Of a stretch of DNA of 64,000 nucleotides, positions 24,540 to 33,226 are shown piece after piece. Position 1 is the stretch's first letter. Every line of letters starts with the position of its first letter. This DNA comes from Oscillibacter sp. (GTDB lineage Bacteria; Bacillota; Clostridia; Oscillospirales; Oscillospiraceae). Below the pieces are notes generated by a model. It did no database searches. It had not been told where the DNA came from and saw nothing but the letters and a program-made list of their open reading frames with translations. The position numbers and the translations under genes are program-made. Location: assembly GCA_022791875.1 (NCBI GenBank), contig JAAVZX010000002.1, positions 1 to 64,000 on the forward strand, given 5' to 3'.

Positions 24540-24579
24540 AATCTTTCAGGATTATGTTTTGGCAATCGGAGGTATGATG

Positions 24580-25161
24580 ATGACGCCTGAAGAGGAAAAA
24601 GTTGAGGGCCGCGGGCTGTATGAGTGGGTGCAGGCTCTGGTCTGCTCGGTGCTGACGGCTGTGCTGGTGTTTACGTTTGCAGTGCGGGTTGTGGGGGTGT
24701 CCGGGGGGTCCATGAGAAGCACGCTCCAGAGCGGGGATATGCTGCTGGTGGTGAACGGACTGCTGTGCGGGGACTACCGGCGGGGGGATATCGTGATTGC
24801 GGCGAAGTCCTCCTTCGAGTACGGCGAGCCGATTGTGAAGCGGGTGATCGCCGTGGAGGGGGAGACGGTGGACATCGACTTTGACGCCGGTGTTGTCTAC
24901 GTGGACGGGGAGGCTTTGAACGAGCCCTACATCCGTGAGGCCACCCACCTGGCGGAGGGGACCTCGTTTCCTCTGACGGTGCCGGAGGGCTGCGTGTTCA
25001 TCATGGGGGACAACCGGAACGACAGCCGGGACAGCCGGGAGCCGACCCTGGGGGCCGTGGATACGCGGTGCCTGATCGGGCGGGCGGTGTTCCTGCTGAT
25101 TCCGGGGCAGACCGTGGAAACCCAGGAGCGGGAGTGGAGCCGGATCGGCACGCTGAGCTGA
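24580..25161 (+). CDS. lepB: Signal peptidase I (first of two tandem copies)
   Basis: Membrane serine protease that removes Sec and Tat signal peptides. Of three adjacent ATGs, 24580 has the best spacing from GGAGG; 193 aa. One N-terminal span (LVCSVLTAVLVFTFAVRVVGV). Catalytic Ser in SGGSMRSTLQSGD (box B) and general-base Lys in EPIVKRVIAVEGE (box D). Box E is GDNRNDSRDSR. Followed 31 bp later by a close paralogue, so it arose by tandem duplication. It has its own promoter and probably leads the operon down to yraN. Confidence 0.94.
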   Translation: MTPEEEKVEGRGLYEWVQALVCSVLTAVLVFTFAVRVVGVSGGSMRSTLQSGDMLLVVNGLLCGDYRRGDIVIAAKSSFEYGEPIVKRVIAVEGETVDIDFDAGVVYVDGEALNEPYIREATHLAEGTSFPLTVPEGCVFIMGDNRNDSRDSREPTLGAVDTRCLIGRAVFLLIPGQTVETQEREWSRIGTLS

Positions 25162-25192
25162 ACCTACAGAACCAAAGGGAGACAGAGACAGA

Positions 25193-25795
25193 ATGGACAA
25201 CGAGCGGGAGCATGAGACGCGTGAGACGGCTGAAAAGGGGCTGGGGCGCGAGATCTACGAGTGGATGCAGGCGGTGGTGGGATCGGTGCTGACGGTGGTG
25301 CTGGTGTTCACCTTCGTGGTGCGCCTGATCGGGGTGGACGGGTGGTCCATGGTGCCCACGCTCCAGAACGGGGACCGGCTTCTGGTGCTGAACGCGCCGC
25401 TGTGCGGGGCGTACCGGGCGGGGGACGTGGTGATCGCGGCGAAGTCCACCTTTGAGAACGGGGAGCCCATCGTGAAGCGTGTGATCGCCACGGAGGGCCA
25501 GGTGGTGGACATCGACTTCACCACCGGGAAGGTCTACGTGGACGGCGAGCAGCTCCAGGAGGACTACGTGAACGAGCTGACCTACCGGGCCGAGGGGACG
25601 GAGTTCCCGCTGGCGGTGCCGGAGGGGAGCGTGTTTGTGATGGGGGACAACCGGAACCACAGCAGCGACAGCCGCGACCCGCGCCTGGGGACCGTGGACA
25701 CCCGCTGCCTGGCGGGCAAGGCGGTGTTCCTCCTGTACCCCGGGCTGGACCAGCAGGGAGAGCGGGACTACGGGCGGATCGGAGGGATCGCGTGA
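25193..25795 (+). CDS. lepB: Signal peptidase I (second tandem copy)
   Basis: 200 aa, colinear with its upstream neighbour. One span (VVGSVLTVVLVFTFVVRLIGV), Ser in DGWSMVPTLQNGD, Lys in EPIVKRVIATEGQ and box E GDNRNHSSDSRDPR. This copy has the more canonical SM-x-PTL box B; the first copy has MRSTL. The two may differ in substrate choice. The stop overlaps the rbgA start codon. Confidence 0.94.
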   Translation: MDNEREHETRETAEKGLGREIYEWMQAVVGSVLTVVLVFTFVVRLIGVDGWSMVPTLQNGDRLLVLNAPLCGAYRAGDVVIAAKSTFENGEPIVKRVIATEGQVVDIDFTTGKVYVDGEQLQEDYVNELTYRAEGTEFPLAVPEGSVFVMGDNRNHSSDSRDPRLGTVDTRCLAGKAVFLLYPGLDQQGERDYGRIGGIA

Positions 25796-26703
25796 ATATT
25801 CAATGGTATCCGGGGCACATGACCAAGACCCGCCGTCAGATCGAGGCGGATTTGAAGCATGTGGACATCGTGGTGGAGCTGGTGGACGCCCGCATCCCCG
25901 TGTCCAGCCGGAACCCGGACATCGACGCCATCTGCGCCGGGAAGCCCCGCGGGATTATCCTGAACCGAGCGGACCAGGCGGACCCCAGGATGAACCGGGC
26001 CTGGACGGACTACTTCAAAAAAGTGCTGGGCATGGAGGCCGCGGCGCTGGACTCCAAGAACGGAAGCAACGCGGGGCAGATGATGACGGCCCTGGTGCGG
26101 AGCGCCCTGCGGGATGAAATCGCGCGGTGGCGTGAGAAGGGCCAGGTGGGGCGCCCCGTGCGGGCGATGGTGGTGGGGGTTCCGAATGTCGGAAAGTCTA
26201 CCTTCATCAACAAGGTTGCGGGCAGGAAGTCCGCGAAAGCGGGGGACCGTCCCGGCGTGACCCGCGGAAAACAGTGGGTCCACGTGGACGCGGGGCTGGA
26301 CCTGCTGGACACGCCGGGCATCCTGTGGCCCAAGTTTGACGACGAGGGCGTGGGGCTGCGGCTGGCCTTCACCGGCGCGGTGAAGGACGAAATTCTGGAC
26401 ACGGAAACCCTGGGGTGTCACCTGATGGCCTACCTGGGCGCGCAGTATCCCAACGCCCTTCTGACAGGGTACAAGCTGCCGGAGCTGCCGGAGCGGGAGG
26501 CGGGAGAAAACGATATCGCCTACGGCTGCCGCCTGCTGGAGACGGCGGGGCGGCGGCGGGGCTTCCTCGTGTCCGGCGGCGAGGTGGACACGGAGCGGAT
26601 GGCGAACATTCTGCTGGACGAGTTCCGGGGCGGGAAGCTGGGGCGCTTTACGCTGGAAGCGCCGCCGGGGATTGGAGGAGCGGATGGACCTGTGGAGCTA
26701 TGA
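25792..26703 (+). CDS. rbgA: Ribosome biogenesis GTPase YlqF/RbgA
   Basis: Circularly permuted GTPase needed for late 50S assembly. The order G4-G1-G3 is visible: NRADQADP (G4-like) at about residue 60, GVPNVGKSTFINK (P-loop) at about 127, and DTPGILWPK (G3) at about 172. The N-terminus IQWYPGHMTKTRRQI is the family hallmark. GTG 25792 overlaps the lepB stop; 303 aa. The C-terminal helical domain binds rRNA. Upstream of rnhB as in other Firmicutes. Confidence 0.95.
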   Translation: MNIQWYPGHMTKTRRQIEADLKHVDIVVELVDARIPVSSRNPDIDAICAGKPRGIILNRADQADPRMNRAWTDYFKKVLGMEAAALDSKNGSNAGQMMTALVRSALRDEIARWREKGQVGRPVRAMVVGVPNVGKSTFINKVAGRKSAKAGDRPGVTRGKQWVHVDAGLDLLDTPGILWPKFDDEGVGLRLAFTGAVKDEILDTETLGCHLMAYLGAQYPNALLTGYKLPELPEREAGENDIAYGCRLLETAGRRRGFLVSGGEVDTERMANILLDEFRGGKLGRFTLEAPPGIGGADGPVEL

Positions 26704-27304
26704 GCGGGCGCAGTGGGCGGCGGGAATGGGAACCGTCTGCGGCGTGGACGAGGCGGGGGCGGGCCCCCTGGCGGGTCCGGTGTACGCCGCCGCGGTGATT
26801 CTGCCGCGGGAGGCTGAGATTCCGGGGCTGGACGACTCGAAGAAGCTTTCGGAGAAGAAGCGGGAAGAGCTGTTCACGCTGATCACGGCCAAGGCGGAGG
26901 CGTGGAGCGTAGCCTGGGCGGACCCGGGGAAAATCGACGAGATCGACATCCTCAACGCCCGGATGCTGGCTATGCAGACGGCCATCGACGGTCTGAGCGT
27001 CAAGCCAAATCTGGCCCTGATCGACGGCAACCGGGACCACGGGAGCAGCCACAAAATCACCACGCCCCACATGACCATCGTGAAGGGGGACGGGAAGAGT
27101 GCGTCCATTGCGGCGGCGTCCATCCTGGCGAAGGTGAGCCGGGACCGCTTCATGGCCGTGGAGATGGACAAGGCGTACCCCCAGTACCGCTTCGCGAAGC
27201 ACAAGGGCTACGGGACGAAGCTGCACTACGAAATGCTGGACCAGTACGGGCCCTGCCCCATTCACCGGAAGACGTTCCTCTCGAAGTGGGAGGCGCGGCG
27301 GTGA
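26684..27304 (+). CDS. rnhB: Ribonuclease HII
   Basis: Cleaves RNA in RNA:DNA hybrids and removes misincorporated ribonucleotides. ATG 26684 after GGAGGAG is preferred to TTG 26672; 206 aa, overlapping rbgA by 20 bases. Catalytic acidic residues appear in CGVDEAGAGPLAGPVYAAAV, LDDSKKLSEKKRE and LALIDGNRD. RFAKHKGYGTKLHYEML is the conserved C-terminal block. Cytosolic. Confidence 0.96.
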   Translation: MDLWSYERAQWAAGMGTVCGVDEAGAGPLAGPVYAAAVILPREAEIPGLDDSKKLSEKKREELFTLITAKAEAWSVAWADPGKIDEIDILNARMLAMQTAIDGLSVKPNLALIDGNRDHGSSHKITTPHMTIVKGDGKSASIAAASILAKVSRDRFMAVEMDKAYPQYRFAKHKGYGTKLHYEMLDQYGPCPIHRKTFLSKWEARR

Positions 27305-27663
27305 GCGCGGGGCGTGCGAAAAAGGCGGGAGACGAGGGTGAAGCCCTTGCCGCGCAGTTCCTGGAGGATCAGGGCTGCACCATTCTGGCGCGCCAGTGGC
27401 GCTGCCGGTACGGAGAGCTGGACCTGGTGGCGCGGAAGGGGGAGGCGATCCGCTTCGTGGAAGTGAAGCGGCGGGGGCCGGGGGCCATCGGCCTGCCCCG
27501 TGAGTTCGTGGACGAGCGGAAGCGGGACAGGCTGCGGAAAGCCGCCGCCGCCTACCTGGCGGAGCACGACCCGGACGCTTTCGCGCAGTTCGACGTGGCG
27601 GAGATTTACGAGGAGCCGGACGGGCGCTTTCGGGTGGAATACCTGGAGGCGGCGTTTGAATAA
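27301..27663 (+). CDS. YraN family protein (UPF0102)
   Basis: 120 aa, with a restriction-endonuclease-like fold of unproved function. The track ORF starts at 26902 in an rnhB shadow; GTG 27301 overlaps the rnhB stop and gives the normal length. Conserved GDEGEALAAQFLEDQGC, RYGELDLVARKGE (D-x-E-like) and IRFVEVKRR (nuclease-like E-x-K). Placement after rnhB is a common arrangement, suggesting a DNA-handling role. Confidence 0.93.
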   Translation: MSAGRAKKAGDEGEALAAQFLEDQGCTILARQWRCRYGELDLVARKGEAIRFVEVKRRGPGAIGLPREFVDERKRDRLRKAAAAYLAEHDPDAFAQFDVAEIYEEPDGRFRVEYLEAAFE

Positions 27664-27729
27664 AGCGTGGGAAACGCAGAAGCGGGCCTGGACCGAAAAG
27701 GCCCGGATCAAGGAAGCGAGGAAGTCAAC

Positions 27730-29217
27730 ATGAACTATTACAGCACACGAGACAGGAGCGTCCGCATGAGCGGCGCGGAGGCCGTGAAAATGGGCTTGTC
27801 CCGGGACGGCGGACTGCTGACACCGGAGTCCATACCCCAGATCGATGGGGCCTTTCTGACGGAGCTCACGCAGCTGAGCTACCAGCAGCGGGCGGCAAAG
27901 GTCATGGGCCTGTTCCTGACGGACTACAGCGGGGAAGAGCTGCTCACCTTCGCGGAGAACGCCTACGGCCCCGATAAGTTCGACCACCCCGCCGCCGCGC
28001 CCCTGCGGAAGGTGGACGGCACCACCCACTGCCTGGAGCTGTGGCACGGCCCCACCTCCGCCTTCAAGGATATGGCCCTGCAAATGCTGCCCCAGCTGCT
28101 CTCCGCCGCCCTGCGGAAGACCGGGGAGGACAAGACGGTCTGCATCCTGGTTGCCACCTCCGGCGACACCGGCAAGGCCGCTATGGAGGGCTTCGCGGAT
28201 GTGCCCCAGACGAAGATTATGGTCTTCTACCCCAAGGACGGTGTGTCCGCTGTGCAGGAGGCCCAGATGGTCACCCAGGAGGGGGACAACGTAGGCGTGT
28301 GCGCCGTGGCGGGCAACTTCGACGACGCCCAGGCGGGCGTGAAGCGCATCTTCTCCGACGAGGCCATGCGAAAGACCCTGGCGGACCGGGGCTATTTCCT
28401 CTCCTCCGCCAACTCCATCAACTGGGGCCGCATCCTGCCCCAGGTGGTCTACTACGTCTCCGCCTACTGCGACCTGCTCCGGGACGGCGAGATCCAGATG
28501 GGGGACAAGGTGAACGTGTGCGTCCCCACGGGCAACTTCGGGAACATCCTGGCGGCGTACTACGCCAAGCGCATGGGGGTTCCTCTGGGCCGTCTGATCT
28601 GCGCCTCCAACTGCAACGACGTGCTGACGGAGTTCCTCCGCACCGGCGTCTACAACCGCAACCGCCCCTTCCACACCACCATGAGCCCCTCCATGGACAT
28701 CCTGGTTTCCAGCAATCTGGAACGCCTGCTGTTTGACCTCTCCGGCGAGAACGACGAAGAGGTTCGGGGTTACATGGACGCCTTAGCGAAGGAGGGCCGC
28801 TACGAGGTTTCCGGCGCCATCAAAGCGAAGCTGAAAGACCTCTTCTGGGGCGGCTTCTGCGGCGAGGAAGACACCGCCGCCGCCATTGCCCGTTATTACA
28901 AGGATTACGGCTATCTCATCGACACCCACACGGCGGTTGCCGCCGACGTGCTGGCCCAGTACCGTAGGGAAACCGGGGACGAAACAGTGACGGTCTTTGC
29001 CTCCACCGCGTCCCCCTACAAGTTCTGCGACCACGTACTCGCCGCCATCGGCGAGACGCCTAAGGGCGAGGGTGTGGATCTGCTGGACCAGCTTCATGAG
29101 GTGAGCGGCACAGCCGTTCCCCGCCGTCTCGCGGCCCTCCGCGGGAAGGAGCGCCGCTTTGACCTGACGGCGGAGAAAGCGGAGATGGACGGCGTAGTGA
29201 CGGCGTTTCTGAAATAA
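27730..29217 (+). CDS. thrC: Threonine synthase
   Basis: PLP enzyme turning O-phosphohomoserine into threonine. ATG 27730 follows GCGAGGAAGTCAAC and gives 495 aa, the long fungal/Gram-negative type. MNYYSTRDRSVRMSGAEAV is the typical start. The PLP Lys is in HGPTSAFKDMALQ (about residue 110). VATSGDTGKAAMEGF binds phosphate, and NSINWGRILPQVVYY is another signature. No other threonine genes are nearby and no riboswitch is seen. Confidence 0.96.
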   Translation: MNYYSTRDRSVRMSGAEAVKMGLSRDGGLLTPESIPQIDGAFLTELTQLSYQQRAAKVMGLFLTDYSGEELLTFAENAYGPDKFDHPAAAPLRKVDGTTHCLELWHGPTSAFKDMALQMLPQLLSAALRKTGEDKTVCILVATSGDTGKAAMEGFADVPQTKIMVFYPKDGVSAVQEAQMVTQEGDNVGVCAVAGNFDDAQAGVKRIFSDEAMRKTLADRGYFLSSANSINWGRILPQVVYYVSAYCDLLRDGEIQMGDKVNVCVPTGNFGNILAAYYAKRMGVPLGRLICASNCNDVLTEFLRTGVYNRNRPFHTTMSPSMDILVSSNLERLLFDLSGENDEEVRGYMDALAKEGRYEVSGAIKAKLKDLFWGGFCGEEDTAAAIARYYKDYGYLIDTHTAVAADVLAQYRRETGDETVTVFASTASPYKFCDHVLAAIGETPKGEGVDLLDQLHEVSGTAVPRRLAALRGKERRFDLTAEKAEMDGVVTAFLK

Positions 29218-29229
29218 GAGGTGAGCACA

Positions 29230-29541
29230 GTGCTGAAACGGAGAGACGCCCGGATGTGCCTGATATTTTTCTACAGCGGAATCGCCCTGCTCCTGACGGG
29301 CCAGGGCCTGAACCACATAGCAAAAGATGCAGGCGATTTCATCCGGGGCTTTTCAGAGGGCCTTACTATCGGCGCGGTTCTGCTTCTGGTAGCGGCGGGC
29401 CTGGTTCTGTCCTTCCGCCTGCGCTGCCCGAACTGCGGAAAGCGCTACGCCCGCCCCAGGTGGAACGTATTCCACACTGACTACTGCACGAACTGCAAGA
29501 AGCCCTTTGTCTACGACGACGAAACGGAGGACAATCCATGA
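29230..29541 (+). CDS. Zinc-ribbon membrane protein, tandem copy 1
   Basis: The track starts at GTG 29221; GTG 29230 is better because GAGGTG lies five bases upstream and the product then aligns with the next gene (LKRRDARMCLIFF against LKRKYARMIIVLG). 103 aa: two membrane spans, then a cytosolic zinc ribbon CPNCGKRY ... CTNCKKPF with 18-20 residues between the knuckles. Function unknown. Overlaps the next gene by four bases. Confidence 0.75.
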   Translation: MLKRRDARMCLIFFYSGIALLLTGQGLNHIAKDAGDFIRGFSEGLTIGAVLLLVAAGLVLSFRLRCPNCGKRYARPRWNVFHTDYCTNCKKPFVYDDETEDNP

Positions 29542-29819
29542 AGGTACTAAAGCGCAAGTACGCGAGAATGATCATCGTCCTGGGCTTTGTAGTCCTTCTC
29601 TCCATCGGCACCGCCGCCGCATTCCGCCACAACCCGCCAGTCCTGAAAGGCTCCCTGATAGTCCTGGCCGTCTCCGTCCTCCTGATTTCCTTCATCCGCT
29701 GGCGCTACCTGCGCTGCCCCCACTGCGGCAAAAGCGCCGCCATCGTCTACTGGGCGCCGGGCTGGAGGCAGAGCTGCCCGCGGTGTAAGAAGGAGATCCT
29801 CTTCGACGACCAGGTGTGA
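29538..29819 (+). CDS. Zinc-ribbon membrane protein, tandem copy 2
   Basis: 93 aa, paralogous to its upstream neighbour: MKVLKRKYARMIIVLGFVVLLS, two spans, then CPHCGKSA ... CPRCKKEILFDDQV. Translationally coupled. A third protein of the same plan lies at 61585. These could be metal-binding membrane adaptors; no target is suggested by the context. Confidence 0.75.
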   Translation: MKVLKRKYARMIIVLGFVVLLSIGTAAAFRHNPPVLKGSLIVLAVSVLLISFIRWRYLRCPHCGKSAAIVYWAPGWRQSCPRCKKEILFDDQV

Positions 29820-29834
29820 TCGAAGGTGCCTGCC

Positions 29835-30090
29835 TACGGGGGCCTCCGGCGGGTCACTTTTTCTCGAGAGAAAAAGTAACCAAAAAGAGCTTTAAATCCG
29901 CTCTGTGGCGTGGAGGTTGTTAAGGCGTCCCGCACGGTAACGAGGGTGCTTGCGGGCGGGACCTTCCATTGGCATGGAAGGCCCCGCGGGGGGTGTTCAT
30001 CCGTTACTCGCGACTGCCATGGCTGCCTGGGATGCACACCGTAGGGGACGCCGCCCTCGGCGTCCCGTCCCCCGCGACCACCATGCCACG
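29835..30090. repeat. Structured intergenic repeat (family 2 arm plus hairpins)
   Basis: Begins TACGGGGGCCTCCGGCGG and continues ACTTTTTCTCGAGAGAAAAAGT, AAAAAGAGCTTTAAA and CGCTCTGTGGCG, matching one arm of the 6.75-kb element and the copy at the right window edge. Then come GTCCCGC...GCGGGAC, CCTTCCAT-TGGC-ATGGAAGG (29962-29981) and GGGACGCC-GCCCTC-GGCGTCCC (30045-30066). It fills the 319-bp gap before the phosphoesterase gene. No ORF is convincing. Confidence 0.75.
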
Positions 30091-30138
30091 TTAGAACACT
30101 TTGACAATGGGGCGGAAGCCCGCGAAAGGGGGGCACCT

Positions 30139-30819
30139 ATGGCGCTGTACGCAATCGGCGACCTGCATCTGTCACTCACGGCGGATAAATCAATGGAGGT
30201 CTTCGGCCCCGCCTGGAAGGACTACGTGGGCCGGATCGAGGAATCCCTGGGGGCCCTGGCGGCGGAGGACGTTCTGGTCCTCGCAGGTGATACCTCCTGG
30301 GGCATCGACCTGGCGGAGGCGGAGGCGGATTTCCGCTTCCTGGACCGCTTTCCCTGTAAGAAGTACCTCGTCAAGGGGAACCACGACTACTGGTGGACCA
30401 CCGCGGCAAAGCTGCACCGCTTCTTTGAGGAAAAGGAAATCCGCACCCTCGAGATGCTGCACAACGGCTGTTTCTTCTATGGAGATTACGCCGTCTGCGG
30501 GACGCGGGGCTGGTTCCTGGAGGAGGACGCCCACAACGTCAAGGTTCTGAACCGGGAGGTTGGGCGGCTGGAGGCGTCCCTGCGGGCGGCGGAGGGGCGT
30601 CCGGCCCTGTGCTTCCTGCACTACCCGCCCCTGTACCAGGGCTACGAGTGCCCGGAGATTTTGTCCGTGCTGGAAAAATACGAGGTTCCGGTGTGTTGCT
30701 ATGGGCATCTGCACGGTGCGGCCATCCGGCGGAGGCTGGAGGGAACGCGGGGAAAAACGGACTACAGTCTGATTTCAGCGGATTACCTAGAGTTTCAGCC
30801 GAAAAAAATCTGGGATTAG
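30139..30819 (+). CDS. Metallophosphoesterase (calcineurin-like)
   Basis: The track ORF starts at 29950 in the repeat; ATG 30139 after AAAGGGGGG starts MALYAIGDLHLSLT and gives 226 aa. Metal ligands: GDLH, VLAGDTSWGIDLAEAEADF, VKGNHDYWW and CCYGHLHGAAI. Cytosolic, no signal peptide. Substrate unknown; such proteins cleave phosphodiesters or phosphomonoesters. It stands upstream of tig, which has its own promoter. Confidence 0.9.
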   Translation: MALYAIGDLHLSLTADKSMEVFGPAWKDYVGRIEESLGALAAEDVLVLAGDTSWGIDLAEAEADFRFLDRFPCKKYLVKGNHDYWWTTAAKLHRFFEEKEIRTLEMLHNGCFFYGDYAVCGTRGWFLEEDAHNVKVLNREVGRLEASLRAAEGRPALCFLHYPPLYQGYECPEILSVLEKYEVPVCCYGHLHGAAIRRRLEGTRGKTDYSLISADYLEFQPKKIWD

Positions 30820-30830
30820 GGTAAAAAATG

Positions 30831-30889
30831 CTGGCATTTTGGAAAGATTTCTGTTAAAATAAAAAATTGGCACCGGCTTGCAGCCGGTG
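30831..30889 (+). promoter_or_regulatory. tig promoter and leader hairpin
   Basis: CTGGCA, 18-bp spacer, TAAAAT (30855) is a fair promoter. Shortly after it, CACCGGCT-TGC-AGCCGGTG (30871-30889) is a perfect 8-bp hairpin ending six bases before the GGAGGAG ribosome site of tig. No T run, so not a terminator; it may affect stability or translation. Confidence 0.5.
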
Positions 30890-30910
30890 ATGAACGGAGG
30901 AGTTGACATC

Positions 30911-32413
30911 ATGAGTGTGAAAAGCTGCGAAAAGATCGAAAAAAGCCAGGTCGTCCTGACCATTCAGGTGGAGGCCGAGGCGTTCCGGGTTGCTCGTGAA
31001 AAGGCGTACCGGAAAATGCGGGGAAGAATCAACGTGCCCGGCTTCCGTCCAGGCAAGGCCCCCCAGAAAATGATTGAGAAGATGTACGGCCCGGAGGTGT
31101 TCTTCGACGAGGCCATCAATATCGCCTTCCCCGACGCCTACGAGGCCGCCGTGGAGGAACAGAACCTTCAGGTGGTGGGCTATCCCTCCGTGGAGCTGGA
31201 GGGCGCGTGCACCGTGGACGGCTTCACCTTCAAGGCCACCGCGCCAGTGTCCCCCGAGGTCACCCTGGGCCAGTACAAGGGTCTCTCCGCTCCCAAGGAG
31301 GAAGTGTACGTCACCGCTGAGGACGTGGAGGAGCGCCTGAAAGCCCTCCAGGACCGGAATACCCGCCTGGTTTCCGCGGACCGCGAGGCGAAAGAGGGCG
31401 ACACCGCCGTCATCGACTTCGAGGGCTTCCTGGACGGCGTGCCCTTCGACGGCGGCAAGGGCGAGAACCACAGCCTGGAGCTGGGCTCCCACAGCTTTGT
31501 ACCCGGCTTCGAGGAGCAGATCGTGGGCATGAAGGCCGGCGACGAGAAGGACATCGACATCACCTTCCCCGAGGACTACCACGCGGACCTGGCCGGCAAG
31601 GCCGTGGTCTTTAAGGTGAAGTGCCGGGAGGTCAAGGAGAAGGACGTGCCCGCCCTGGACGACGAGTTCGCCAAGGATGTCTCCGAAGAGATTGACACCC
31701 TGGAAGAGCTGAAAGCCGACCTGGAGAAGAAGATCCGGGAGGAGCGGGAGAAGGAGGCCAGGCGGGCCTTCGAGGACGCCCTCATGGAGCAGGTGGCCGC
31801 CGGCATCACCGCCGACGTGCCCGACACCATGGTGGAGCGTCAGGCCCAGCAGTTCGTGGAGAACTTCAAGAGCCAGATTGCCCAGCAGGGCATCCCCTAC
31901 GATCAATACATGCAGATCACCGGCATGAGCGAGGCGAAGCTGCTGGAGGACGCCAAGGAGCCCGCCCTGCGCCAGGTGCGCATGGATCTGGCCATGGCGG
32001 AGATCATGAAGGCCGAGGACATCAAGGCCAGCGATGAGGACGTGGAGGCCGAGTACAAGCGCATGGCGGACCAGTTCGGCATGGACATCGAGCTTGTGAA
32101 GAAGTATCTCCTGCCCGATACGATCCGGGGCCAGGTCCAGAGCCGCCGGGTGGTGGAGCTGGTGGCGGAGAGCGCCATTGCCACCAAGCCGGAGGAGAAG
32201 CCCGCCGAAGAGGCCGCCCCGGCTGAGGAGTCCGTGTCCGAAGAGGAAGCCGCGTCTGGGGAGGACAAGCCGAAGAAGACCCGTAAGACCGCCGCCAAGA
32301 AGACGGAGGACGGCGCGGAGAAGCCCAAGCGGACCCGCAGGAAGAAGACCGAGGACGAGGCGTCCGCCGCTGAGGAAGCCCCCGCCGCGGAGGATGAGAA
32401 GAAGGACGAATAA
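30911..32413 (+). CDS. tig: Trigger factor with long charged C-terminal tail
   Basis: Ribosome-bound chaperone and peptidyl-prolyl isomerase. ATG 30911 after GGAGGAG. The ribosome-docking loop is INVPGFRPGKAPQKMI (about 38). The FKBP-type domain covers about 150-245 (GDTAVIDFEGFLDGVPFDGG). A helical chaperone arm follows. Typical trigger factors end near 430 residues; this one is 500 aa, with about 75 extra low-complexity Ala/Glu/Lys residues (KKTRKTAAKKTEDGAEKPKR). The tail is unusual and its role unknown. First gene of the proteostasis block. Confidence 0.95.
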   Translation: MSVKSCEKIEKSQVVLTIQVEAEAFRVAREKAYRKMRGRINVPGFRPGKAPQKMIEKMYGPEVFFDEAINIAFPDAYEAAVEEQNLQVVGYPSVELEGACTVDGFTFKATAPVSPEVTLGQYKGLSAPKEEVYVTAEDVEERLKALQDRNTRLVSADREAKEGDTAVIDFEGFLDGVPFDGGKGENHSLELGSHSFVPGFEEQIVGMKAGDEKDIDITFPEDYHADLAGKAVVFKVKCREVKEKDVPALDDEFAKDVSEEIDTLEELKADLEKKIREEREKEARRAFEDALMEQVAAGITADVPDTMVERQAQQFVENFKSQIAQQGIPYDQYMQITGMSEAKLLEDAKEPALRQVRMDLAMAEIMKAEDIKASDEDVEAEYKRMADQFGMDIELVKKYLLPDTIRGQVQSRRVVELVAESAIATKPEEKPAEEAAPAEESVSEEEAASGEDKPKKTRKTAAKKTEDGAEKPKRTRRKKTEDEASAAEEAPAAEDEKKDE

Positions 32414-32570
32414 TCCCGAAACATTTTTTCGTATATTTTACAGAATCGACACATTTTTCCCGCCGCTGCGTGCTATGATGAAAGAGAATGGGAATCCGGG
32501 AGGCTTTGGAGCCCGTTTTCCCGTGAAAGGAATGGCGAAAAGCGCAGACAGCCGCAATTGACTGGAGGTT

Positions 32571-33191
32571 ATGAAATTGAGTTTAGTCCCATATGTAGTG
32601 GAGCAGACCAACCGGGGCGAGCGCTCCTATGATATCTTCTCCCGCCTGCTGAACGATCGGATCGTGTTTCTGGGAGAGGAGGTCAACGCCACCACGGCCA
32701 GCTTGATCGTGGCCCAGCTGCTTTACCTTGAGGCCCAGGACCCGGATAAGGAGATCCAGCTCTATATCAACAGTCCCGGCGGCTCCGTCACCGACGGCAT
32801 GGCCATCTACGACACCATGCAGTACGTGAAGTGCGACGTGTCCACCATCTGCGTGGGCATGGCGGCCAGCATGGGCGCGTTCCTGCTCTCCGCGGGCGCC
32901 AAGGGCAAGCGCATCGCCCTGCCCAACGCGGAGATCATGATCCACCAGCCCTCCGCCGGCACCCAGGGCCAGATCACCGATATGGCCATCCACCTCAAGC
33001 GTCTGGAAACCATCAAGAAGCGCATGAACCGCATCCTGGCGGAGAACACGGGCCGCTCCATCGAGGAAGTCACCGCCGCCTGCGAGCGGGACAACTTCAT
33101 GAGCGCCGAGGAAGCCCTGGAATTCGGACTCATCGACAAGATTCTCACCAACAAGGGGAAGGCCGAGGCTCCGAAGGAAGAGAAGGAGTAA
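32571..33191 (+). CDS. clpP: ATP-dependent Clp protease proteolytic subunit
   Basis: 206-aa serine peptidase forming the double-heptamer degradation chamber, fed by ClpX. Catalytic Ser in [14 protein letters not shown] (about 98) and His in [13 protein letters not shown] (about 123). Starts [27 protein letters not shown] with the hydrophobic N-terminal loop. Ribosome site TGGAGGTT. 157 bp after tig, with a TATGAT near 32474, so a separate promoter is possible. Confidence 0.97.
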   Translation: MKLSLVPYVVEQTNRGERSYDIFSRLLNDRIVFLGEEVNATTASLIVAQLLYLEAQDPDKEIQLYINSPGGSVTDGMAIYDTMQYVKCDVSTICVGMAASMGAFLLSAGAKGKRIALPNAEIMIHQPSAGTQGQITDMAIHLKRLETIKKRMNRILAENTGRSIEEVTAACERDNFMSAEEALEFGLIDKILTNKGKAEAPKEEKE

Positions 33192-33226
33192 GGGCGTCCT
33201 TATCTGTGAGACAGCGAGATAGAAAG

